DNA of 9,703 nucleotides from positions 1 to 9,703 of the forward strand of contig CAZUET010000069.1 in the NCBI GenBank assembly GCA_964619685.1, given 5' to 3'. This document shows, piece by piece, positions 1 to 4,984 of the stretch. Numbering within the stretch: position 1 is the first letter of the stretch; each line of letters begins with the position of its first letter. This DNA comes from RUG14300 sp964619685 (GTDB taxonomy: Bacteria; Bacillota; Clostridia; Christensenellales; CAG-1252). Made by a program: the position numbers and the translations under genes. The notes under the pieces were generated by a model. That model was not told the origin of the DNA. It did not search any database and saw only the letters and a list, made by a program, of their open reading frames with translations.

Positions 1-341
1 GCTTTTATTATACTCAAAAACACGATTTCAAAAGTGTATTGATAATTTCTTATTTACAATAGATATCCTGACATCTTTTAAAGATAAATTACAATGTCTA
101 ACAATGTCTCTAGCCAACAAATATTGCAAATGCATGTTTTTATGGTATTTGAATGTACAGAGATTAATTCTCATTTATTGGCGACCTGCGTGGTCGCCTT
201 TTTGTACTCCAAACTCCTATGTGAACTTTGAATAATGTGATAACATAATCGAAAACATCCAATGAATGTGTTCTTGTTGTTTTTTTAAACGATTGCCTCA
301 TAAATACATTCGGAAAATAATTCACTTAGGAGAACGAAATA
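1..341. other. Gene-poor AT-rich stretch upstream of the integrase remnant
   Basis: No reading frame here looks like a real gene on either strand. The visible structure is an intrinsic terminator at 180-203, listed separately, and a short tandem near-repeat of ACAATGTCT at about 92-110. The terminator implies that something is transcribed rightward into this region from beyond the left edge, or that a short RNA is made within 1-180. A convincing promoter for such an RNA was not found. The stretch may be eroded mobile-element DNA, because it precedes a broken integrase; that is inference. Confidence 0.5.
180..203 (+). terminator. Intrinsic (rho-independent) terminator
   Basis: A perfect 7-bp GC-rich stem, GGCGACC (180-186) with GGTCGCC (192-198), closes a 5-nt loop and is followed at once by five T (199-203). 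This is a textbook plus-strand terminator. The gene it ends is not visible and probably lies left of the window. Confidence 0.85.
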
Positions 342-612
342 ATGTTATACAACTTATGGCTTAATGAATGGCTTGAAAACTATGTGCACTTATCGTGCAA
401 AACTCAAACTTATGAGCGTTATCGTAAAATATCATTTTACATATCATGCCGAGATTGGGAGATTTCGATATGGATAATATAACAGTATTAGATATGCAAA
501 AACTCATTACCGAGTTAATGCATAGCGGTAATAAGCGAATCGATAGGGGGCTATCTTCAAATTTAATTAATGGTGTAAGAAGTAGCTTGGTAATTACACA
601 TCTCAATAGTAT
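342..612 (+). pseudogene. Truncated, frameshifted tyrosine-recombinase (integrase) N-terminal fragment
   Basis: The ATG at 342 follows a good ribosome binding site (AGGAGA at 327-332) and opens a frame beginning MLYNLWLNEWLENYV, continuing to KTQTYERYRKI. This is the usual start of the SAM-like N-terminal (core-binding) domain of clostridial phage/ICE integrases. Around 429-431 the frame is lost by what looks like a one-base deletion. The neighbouring frame carries straight on with HIMPRLGDFDMDNIT, then LQ-like helix sequence (LDMQKLITELMHSGN) and GLSSNLINGV, again as in the family. Similarity stops near 610. The catalytic domain with its R-H-R-Y residues is absent, so no active recombinase can be made. 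It lies just beyond the 3' end of a tRNA-Leu gene, a typical integration site. The family assignment rests on recognising the domain pattern, not on a database search. Confidence 0.75.
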
Positions 613-704
613 ATTTGTCCGCAAGATACCATTCCTCGTCCCGTCATACTGAGCTGGCATTTGTCCGCTGTCATAGTTTTTTCGTCCTGTCATACCGAGC
701 GAAC
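613..704. repeat. Two-copy degenerate 46-bp direct repeat
   Basis: Units 613-658 and 659-704 repeat with an exact 46-bp period. Blocks that match are ATTTGTCCGC (613-622 and 659-668), TCGTCC, GTCATAC and GAGC (within 636-654 and 682-700); the middle is diverged. The second copy ends in GTCATACCGAGCGAACG, which resembles short dispersed GTCATnCnGAGCGAA elements seen in various bacterial genomes. The pair lies between the integrase remnant and the tRNA-Leu terminator, where element-end or arm-type sites could be expected. That role is inference. Confidence 0.6.
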
Positions 705-727
705 GAAAAAAGTGAATCGTGAAAAAT

Positions 728-766
728 AAAAATCGACAAGCTTCGTTTGATACTTGTCGATTTTTT
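728..766 (-). terminator. Terminator of the tRNA operon
   Basis: The 13-bp stem AAAAATCGACAAG (728-740) pairs with CTTGTCGATTTTT (753-765) around a 12-nt loop. Read on the minus strand it begins right behind the CCA of tRNA-Leu and ends in a T-rich run interrupted by one A. The A/T flanks mean it could also work rightward for the integrase remnant. Confidence 0.85.
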
Positions 767-847
767 GGTGCGCCTGAGAGGACTTGAACCTCCACGTGTG
801 AACACTAGATCCTAAGTCTAGCGCGTCTGCCATTCCGCCACAGGCGC
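766..847 (-). tRNA. tRNA-Leu (TAG)
   Basis: The 7-bp acceptor GCGCCTG pairs with CAGGCGC next to a discriminator A and encoded CCA (766-768). The anticodon stem CTAGA/TCTAG holds the loop CTTAGGA, giving anticodon TAG (complement of 812-814), which reads CUN leucine codons. A longer variable arm (class II) and a GTTCAAG T-loop are present. It is the last gene of the six-tRNA operon and is separated from tRNA-Lys by 94 nt, whereas the other spacers are 0-27 nt. Its 3' end faces the integrase remnant, so it may have been an attachment site. Confidence 0.95.
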
Positions 848-911
848 TTAAAAGGAGGGTACCGATCGAGAACAAAAGAGGGGTGTTATCTTCAATCAGT
901 ACATTTAATTT

Positions 912-941
912 AGGGCTGTCCAGAAACTCATAGACAGCCCT
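912..941 (-). other. Hairpin directly behind tRNA-Lys
   Basis: A perfect 9-bp stem, AGGGCTGTC (912-920) with GACAGCCCT (933-941), abuts the CCA end of tRNA-Lys at 942. On the minus strand it is followed by AAATTAAATG instead of a T-run, so it is a poor intrinsic terminator. It may be a decayed terminator, an attenuating hairpin before tRNA-Leu, or a processing signal. No clear promoter was seen between it and tRNA-Leu. Confidence 0.5.
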
Positions 942-1017
942 TGGTGACCCACCGGGGATTCGAACCCCGGACCCTTTGATTAAAAGTCAAATGCTCTACC
1001 TTCTGAGCTAGTGGGTC
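942..1017 (-). tRNA. tRNA-Lys (TTT)
   Basis: The cloverleaf is complete, with acceptor GACCCAC/GTGGGTC, discriminator A and encoded CCA at 942-944. The anticodon stem TTGA/TCAA holds the loop CTTTTAA, giving anticodon TTT for AAA/AAG lysine codons. The T-arm is CCGGGGTTCGAATCCCCGG. Its 5' end touches the CCA of tRNA-Gln with no spacer, so both must be cut from one precursor. Confidence 0.97.
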
Positions 1018-1092
1018 TGGCAGGGGTAGCAGGATTTGAACCTACGGATGCTAGAGTCAAAGTCTAGTGCCTTACCGCTTGGCGATACCCCT
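1018..1092 (-). tRNA. tRNA-Gln (TTG)
   Basis: The acceptor AGGGGTA pairs with TACCCCT, followed by G and CCA (1018-1020). The anticodon stem CTAGA/TCTAG holds the loop CTTTGAC, giving anticodon TTG for glutamine. The T-loop is GTTCAAATC. It is fourth in the operon and immediately abuts tRNA-Lys. Confidence 0.96.
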
Positions 1093-1119
1093 AAGTTTTG
1101 GTTTATTATTAATTAAGTA

Positions 1120-1197
1120 TGGGGTGAGATAAGGGATTCGAACCCTTGGCCTCCAGGGCCACAACCTGGCGCTCTAACCATCTGAGCTAATCCCACC
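1120..1197 (-). tRNA. tRNA-His (GTG)
   Basis: The acceptor GTGGGAT/ATCTCAC is extended by the extra G(-1), which faces C73, the hallmark of histidine tRNA; CCA is encoded at 1120-1122. The anticodon stem CCAGG/CCTGG holds the loop TTGTGGC, giving anticodon GTG. The T-arm is AAGGGTTCGAATCCCTT. It is third in the operon. Confidence 0.96.
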
Positions 1198-1203
1198 ACA
1201 ACT

Positions 1204-1279
1204 TGGTGATCCAGGGGGGATTCGAACCCTCGACCTACGGCTTAGAAGGCCGTTGCTCTATCCACTGAGCTACTGAACC
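1204..1279 (-). tRNA. tRNA-Arg (TCT)
   Basis: The acceptor GGTTCAG/CTGGATC contains two G-T pairs, with discriminator A and CCA at 1204-1206. The anticodon stem ACGGC/GCCGT holds the loop CTTCTAA, giving anticodon TCT, which reads AGA/AGG. The T-stem appears to carry one A-C mismatch (GAGGG opposite CCCCC). It is second in the operon. Confidence 0.95.
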
Positions 1280-1284
1280 ACGAG

Positions 1285-1358
1285 TGGAGCGAGTGATGGG
1301 AATCGAACCCACACAACCAGCTTGGAAGGCTGGGATTCTGCCTTTGAACTACACTCGC
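1285..1358 (-). tRNA. tRNA-Gly (TCC)
   Basis: The acceptor GCGAGTG/CACTCGC is followed by T and encoded CCA (1285-1287). The anticodon stem CCAGC/GCTGG holds the loop CTTCCAA, giving anticodon TCC, which reads GGA/GGG. It is the first tRNA of the operon and lies about 20 nt after the -10 box of the operon promoter. Confidence 0.97.
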
Positions 1359-1379
1359 ATTCTCAATTAATGCTATTAG

Positions 1380-1408
1380 ATATTACCATTTTAAAAAAAA
1401 TTTGTCAA
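1380..1408 (-). promoter_or_regulatory. Promoter of the tRNA operon (sigma-A type)
   Basis: On the minus strand TTGACA (1408-1403) is followed after exactly 17 nt by TAATAT (1385-1380). The expected start site near 1373 leaves a short leader before tRNA-Gly at 1358. The -35 box begins 5 bp beyond the stop codon of the phosphodiesterase gene. No terminator lies between, so rdgB-yfcE transcripts may also read into the tRNAs. Confidence 0.85.
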
Positions 1409-1413
1409 CTAAT

Positions 1414-1891
1414 CTAATGAAGTTTTCTAAAGTTAATTTTTATATTTTTTTCATTTATAGTAATTTCCGCATATTCAGGGTAGGGCGAAGCACATAAAGC
1501 ACCGGGATTTACGAATATAATTCCGTTTTTTTCTGTTTTTTTTTTGAAAATGGGTATGTCCGTATAAAACGATGTCTGCATTATGTTTATTGGCTTGTAC
1601 TTCGAGTTCATCCAGTCCACGCTTAGCATTATAGAGATGTCCGTGAGTGAGGAATATGGTTACACCCTCGACAGTATTAGTTATTTCATAAGGGCTATTA
1701 CCAAAGTAGTAGTAATCGCAGTTTCCTCGAACTGCATCGATTTTATTAGGATATGCGTACGAATAGAGTGTAATGCTATCCAGTCCGTCACCTAAAAAAT
1801 AGACATAGTCGAAGTCGTCAATCTTGTTCATTAACAATCCGACTGCATCTTTATCACTATGACAATCCGAAAATACAAGAATTCTTTTCAT
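1414..1891 (-). CDS. YfcE-family metallophosphoesterase, frameshifted at a poly-A run
   Basis: The protein would be a small calcineurin-like phosphodiesterase of the YfcE/MJ0936 family, a cytoplasmic enzyme that uses two divalent metals. All metal-binding motifs are present: D9-x-H11, GD35, GN57-C-D59, the H83-G-H85 pair and GH112-T-H114. Just after GHTHF the frame is lost at ten A on the coding strand (complement of 1536-1545). As written, translation runs on to a stop at 1475 and yields 138 residues with an unrelated basic tail. Removing one A joins it to the other frame, which reads NGIIFVNPGALCASPYPEYA, the expected C-terminal strand region, and stops at 1414 (about 158 residues). The start lies 5 nt after the rdgB stop without a clear SD, so it is probably translationally coupled to rdgB. 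The break may be a sequencing error, a real lesion, or a slippage site. Confidence 0.85.
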
Positions 1892-1896
1892 ATCGA

Positions 1897-2475
1897 TTAC
1901 TTGAGTTTTTGGAGCAAATCTTGTAATGCACGACCTCTATGGCTTATCGAATTTTTTTCCTCGCCAGTTGCTTCCGCAAACGATTTACCAAGCTCGTCGG
2001 AGAAGAATAGTGGATCATAACCGAAACCGTTATCACCGACCTCGTTTTCAAGTATGTGACCATAGACAGCACCTTTTGCCGTGATAACTTGACCGTCGGG
2101 ATAGATAAGAGTCAAAACGGTTTCAAAGTGAGCTGTACGCTTTGAGTATTCCACGTTCGACAATTCTTTTAGCAATTTTTCACGGTTTTTCTTATCGTTA
2201 TGCTCGATTCCGGCGTATCTTGCCGAATAAACACCGGGTGCTCCGTCAAGTGCATCGACGAGTAGACCTGTATCATCCGCCAATGTCGGCAAATTAGTTA
2301 TATTAGCCACTGCATTCGCTTTGATTAAAGAGTTTTCTTCAAGAGTTTTGCCGTTTTCTTCGATATCCATATCGATACCGAATTCGGACATGGAAACAAG
2401 CTCGAGTTTACTTCCCAGTATTGCTCGCATTTCTGACAATTTATGTTGATTATTTGATGCTACGATTACTTTCAT
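1897..2475 (-). CDS. rdgB: XTP/dITP pyrophosphatase (non-canonical purine NTP pyrophosphatase, RdgB/HAM1 family)
   Basis: The enzyme hydrolyses dITP, XTP and ITP to monophosphates and pyrophosphate, keeping deaminated purines out of DNA and RNA. The 192-residue length is typical. Visible motifs are the N-terminal substrate loop SNNQHK (7-12), LADDTGLLVDALDGAPGVYS with the catalytic Asp pair, SARYAG, the GFGYDPLF signature, and C-terminal SHRGRAL. An upstream ATG at 2481 would add two residues. I prefer 2475 because an extended -10 box (TGCTATACT, 2490-2482) ends exactly 6 nt before it, placing the likely transcription start on the A of this ATG, and no SD is present for either start. It is followed after 5 nt by the YfcE-like gene, as in many Firmicutes where the two are paired. 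Confidence 0.95.
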   Translation of the reverse strand: MKVIVASNNQHKLSEMRAILGSKLELVSMSEFGIDMDIEENGKTLEENSLIKANAVANITNLPTLADDTGLLVDALDGAPGVYSARYAGIEHNDKKNREKLLKELSNVEYSKRTAHFETVLTLIYPDGQVITAKGAVYGHILENEVGDNGFGYDPLFFSDELGKSFAEATGEEKNSISHRGRALQDLLQKLK

Positions 2476-2481
2476 AACCAT

Positions 2482-2510
2482 AGTATAGCATAAAAAATTC
2501 GATTTAGAAA
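2482..2510 (-). promoter_or_regulatory. rdgB promoter, extended -10, apparently leaderless
   Basis: TGC-TATACT (2490-2482, minus strand) matches an extended -10 element. The -35 region at 2510-2505 (TTTCTA) is poor, as expected when TGn is present. The -10 hexamer ends 6 nt before the ATG at 2475, so the mRNA probably starts at the start codon. Confidence 0.6.
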
Positions 2511-2553
2511 CAAATTATTATATAATCTTTATAAAAAAACAATCAAACAGCCC

Positions 2554-2582
2554 TTGAAAAATGCAAATCTTTTTTATATAAT
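2554..2582 (+). promoter_or_regulatory. Promoter of the 2589-6982 operon, apparently leaderless
   Basis: TTGAAA (2554-2559), a 17-nt spacer and a perfect TATAAT (2577-2582) form a strong sigma-A promoter. The ATG at 2589 begins after exactly 6 nt, where transcription is expected to start. There is no SD, because the -10 box occupies that position. It stands back to back with the rdgB promoter. Confidence 0.8.
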
Positions 2583-2588
2583 AGTATT

Positions 2589-3074
2589 ATGATGGAAAAA
2601 CAAAAGAATGAAATTAAAATTTATTATTATAAACATCCAACCTCTGTATATGTATTCTACGGAATTATGTGCGCCCTTTTCCTTTTGGGCGGATTATATA
2701 ATCTAATGAAGGTGCTTGGTGTAGGAACACTTGTATCCTATTATAGAGGCTTAGAGATAGCATCGGTAGCAGTCTGTTTTTTGGCGCTCATATTCGTTAC
2801 TGCATTTTTATTTTGCAATCGCTATGAGATTTCGAGTAACACCTTTATTTATAGAAAACTAACAAGGACAGAATACTCTGCCGATAAGCTCCTTACCATT
2901 AAGCGTGACAAAAAGAGCGGTTTGACTGTTCTCTATGTGGAAGACGAAAACAAGGAAGATTATGTCGGCTTTATCGTTTTATCTGTATTTCCGTCAAAGG
3001 CGGATAAGATTATAGAGGATATACAAAAGCTCAATTCGCATGTTTCGGTCGAGGTAGTAGATAATGACGAGTAA
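2589..3074 (+). CDS. Small membrane protein with two helices and a PH-like cytoplasmic domain
   Basis: The product has 161 residues. A lysine-rich N-terminus precedes two hydrophobic segments at about 19-40 and 55-77, followed by a soluble part at about 78-150. The pattern NRYEISSNTFIYRKL..., a basic turn and TVLYVEDE... resembles the bacterial PH-like domains found behind two helices in YcxB/bPH-type proteins. That domain call is tentative. It is the first gene of the operon, and its stop overlaps the next start by 11 nt with the SD GAGGT (3051-3055) inside its coding end, so the two are translationally coupled. Two start codons (ATG ATG) lie in tandem; the first fits the leaderless promoter. 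The function is unknown. Confidence 0.75.
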   Translation: MMEKQKNEIKIYYYKHPTSVYVFYGIMCALFLLGGLYNLMKVLGVGTLVSYYRGLEIASVAVCFLALIFVTAFLFCNRYEISSNTFIYRKLTRTEYSADKLLTIKRDKKSGLTVLYVEDENKEDYVGFIVLSVFPSKADKIIEDIQKLNSHVSVEVVDNDE

Positions 3075-4446
3075 AGAGCCGAGTAGATCTCTTATGGACG
3101 GCTATAATGCTGCGTTTGTCGGCGCCTATGAGGGCGGAGCATCACATTTTGTATTTGGATCGATGCCATACGATCATCGCAGTATACCCGATGTTGATAT
3201 AGCTGTTAAAACCATTAGTGATGAAAAGGCTGCTTTATCTTTTGCCTTCGGCTTATCGCTTTCCGGTAAGAGAACTGTTTGCTTGTTATCTTCAATTCCG
3301 TTTGACTTAGCTTCCATGTATGGTTTTACAGGAGTAAACGGTGCATTGGTAATACTTTATGTCGAGGATAATGACCGTATAGGCTATGATTCGAGATCGT
3401 TTTGGTCTGCATGTAATTATCCTGTTTTTGAACCGTCAGATCCTTATGAAATCAAGCGTTTTATCAAGATATCCTTTAATTTTAGCGAAAAATACGATAT
3501 ACCGGTGGTTATCAGAGTTCATAGACGACTTCTTGATTCCTTTTGCTATGTAGAAAGAGCTGAAAAAAAAGAAATTAAGGATAAACCGTTTAAAAAGGAT
3601 CCATCGAAGTATGTTTTACTTCCATCTACGCTAAAGTTATGTAGAGAGGATGCCGAGATTAGACGTCTTAGAATAGCCAAAGACGTTGACTCATTCCCTG
3701 TTAATACCGTAACCGAAAGTGGCGGTAATATAGGCTTTATAGCGTCGGGACCGATTGCAAGAAGTATAAAAGAATGTATAAGTGATGCGAGTATATTTTC
3801 GATTGGTATTTCAAATCCGTTGCCCATTTCAAGAATAAAGGAATTTGCCGATAAGTATTCAAAATTATATGTTATCGAGGAACATCCGTTTATAGAGCTT
3901 GAGCTAATCAAAAACGGTATAAGCTGTGTAGGAGAAGCTCTTTTTCCGTCGAGCGGACCTCGTACGGTGCGTGAGATAGCCTCTCAAATACTTAAAAAGC
4001 CTGTTGTCGAAAAGAGGTCTGAGCATTTGCATGTACCTGATATGTGTGAATCTTGTGGTTTTGGTGCTGTTTTAAGTAAGGTAAAGGATTTTAAATATCC
4101 GATATTTACCGATAACGGATGCGGTGTGCTTGGTGCTATAAGTTTAGGCTCGACCGAGGTCGGTATAAAGTACTCGTTACCAACCGCACTTGCATTTGGC
4201 GAAAAGGATATGTGTGTATGTGTGCTTACATATCGGGAATTTTGCGATCAATTTTTTATGATAAATGATATTGTTTTATCCAATGTCATAATAGTTGTGC
4301 CTGTAAGCGGTAGCGATCATGAAAAATACCTTCCTTTCGTTAAAAATGTGCATACTTTAACGGATAAAGAATTTGATAAAATGGATGAAATAAATAAGGG
4401 CATTTATTTTGTCGTAATGGATCAGGTATGCTGTTATGAAAATTGA
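3064..4446 (+). CDS. Divergent, shortened IorA-like protein (indolepyruvate:ferredoxin oxidoreductase alpha subunit homologue)
   Basis: The 460-residue order follows IorA. A pyrimidine-binding-like domain carries the conserved Glu region (SDEKAALSFAFGLSLSGKR, E54), followed by TGVNGALVILYVEDN and FEPSDPYEIKRFIKISFNFSE (about 123-142). Next come KDPSKYVLLPS (179-188), the transketolase-C-like section with NIGFIASGP and YVIEEHPFIE (269-278), then PDMCESCGF (325-333), corresponding to the P-x-C-x-x-C entry of the second TPP domain. After that it departs from the family. Where IorA has GDIGC it has TDNGC, and where a GDS-type diphosphate/Mg motif is expected it reads LTYREF (388-393) with no matching Asn. 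The C-terminal two-cluster ferredoxin domain is absent, making it roughly 100-150 residues short. The reading frame is clean, so the protein is probably made. Oxidoreductase activity seems doubtful. Confidence 0.7.
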   Translation: MTSKEPSRSLMDGYNAAFVGAYEGGASHFVFGSMPYDHRSIPDVDIAVKTISDEKAALSFAFGLSLSGKRTVCLLSSIPFDLASMYGFTGVNGALVILYVEDNDRIGYDSRSFWSACNYPVFEPSDPYEIKRFIKISFNFSEKYDIPVVIRVHRRLLDSFCYVERAEKKEIKDKPFKKDPSKYVLLPSTLKLCREDAEIRRLRIAKDVDSFPVNTVTESGGNIGFIASGPIARSIKECISDASIFSIGISNPLPISRIKEFADKYSKLYVIEEHPFIELELIKNGISCVGEALFPSSGPRTVREIASQILKKPVVEKRSEHLHVPDMCESCGFGAVLSKVKDFKYPIFTDNGCGVLGAISLGSTEVGIKYSLPTALAFGEKDMCVCVLTYREFCDQFFMINDIVLSNVIIVVPVSGSDHEKYLPFVKNVHTLTDKEFDKMDEINKGIYFVVMDQVCCYEN

Positions 4447-4951
4447 TATATTGTATTGTTGTATAGGAAGAGAACATGATAGTGAGGTCATCGACTTTTT
4501 CGATAAGCTTGCCCGTGCATTGGACGAAGATATGTATATCGATGTGGAATATGCCTTTTCACGTCAAGGAATGCCCGATCTCTATTCTATAAGAATAGGC
4601 GGTGGATACGGTCCTATTCTTAAGGGCGGTGCCGATGCGGTGATATCATTAGATCTTCAAGAGGCTGTCGAACTGCGTTTTTATCCAAACGACGACGGCG
4701 GAATGGTTATTTTAAATGATGAAAGAAACGATAAAGCGGTTAGCGGACGATCAAGAGATTGTCTTCAAAGGTGTATCAATAGCTGTTTTAAAGTGTTTGA
4801 TTTCAGCTCAAATATATTAGAAGCCTGCCTATTAGCACTTAGAATTGTCGGATTTACAAAAGAAAGGGTGCTAACGCTATTAGAAAACGATTTATGTGAG
4901 ATAACCGATATTATCGATTCGGTATATGCGAAAAAATATATAAAAGCATAG
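4436..4951 (+). CDS. Divergent IorB-like protein (beta subunit homologue)
   Basis: The 171-residue product begins MKIDILYCCIG, which lines up with the start of IorB and other gamma-type 2-oxoacid oxidoreductase subunits. The usual glycine-rich GxGGQG loop is replaced by GREHD (11-15). Further on, YAFSRQGMPDLYSIRIGG (39-56) matches the G-x-AQRGG-x-V-x-S-x-VR segment. YGPILKGGADAVISLDLQEA (58-77) matches the family's pattern of a P-x-I turn, an acidic/ADV strand and an EALR-like helix. Then comes GGMVILN (88-94). The start overlaps the end of the IorA-like gene by 11 nt (weak SD AGGT near 4427), an arrangement expected of two subunits. Assignment depends partly on the neighbour; alone it would be hard to place. 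It may partner the IorA-like protein in a complex that has lost or changed the original chemistry. Confidence 0.6.
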   Translation: MKIDILYCCIGREHDSEVIDFFDKLARALDEDMYIDVEYAFSRQGMPDLYSIRIGGGYGPILKGGADAVISLDLQEAVELRFYPNDDGGMVILNDERNDKAVSGRSRDCLQRCINSCFKVFDFSSNILEACLLALRIVGFTKERVLTLLENDLCEITDIIDSVYAKKYIKA

Positions 4952-4984
4952 CAATTTATAAATAGATTAAGCATATCATTTTTT

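Noticed and set aside
32..68. Possible promoter for a small RNA ending at the 180-203 terminator
   Set aside because: TACAAT at 55-60 lacks a matching -35 box at proper spacing, and TTGATA at 39-44 lacks a -10 box.
92..110. Tandem ACAATGTCT near-repeat as a CRISPR or operator
   Set aside because: Only two very short copies with no spacers of regular length. No CRISPR-like array occurs anywhere in the window.
342..652. Functional integrase gene
   Set aside because: A frameshift near 430 and absence of the catalytic domain with R-H-R-Y rule out an active enzyme.
361..795. Open frame of 144 codons on the minus strand
   Set aside because: It runs antisense to the integrase remnant and crosses the tRNA-Leu gene and its terminator. 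It has no family resemblance and no SD.
690..875. Open frame of 61 codons on the minus strand
   Set aside because: It is read through the tRNA-Leu gene itself; the sequence is explained by the tRNA.
1414..1629. Separate small gene of 71 codons on the minus strand
   Set aside because: Its second half is the C-terminus of the YfcE-like protein in the shifted frame. The first half is an out-of-frame reading of the same gene.
2476..2481. rdgB start at the upstream ATG (2481)
   Set aside because: It would directly abut the -10 box, upstream of the expected transcription start, and would add Met-Val ahead of the usual MKxIxAS family start.
3546..3911. Minus-strand open frame inside the IorA-like gene
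   Set aside because: It is a shadow of the plus-strand gene, which has clear family motifs and coupled neighbours; the shadow has none.
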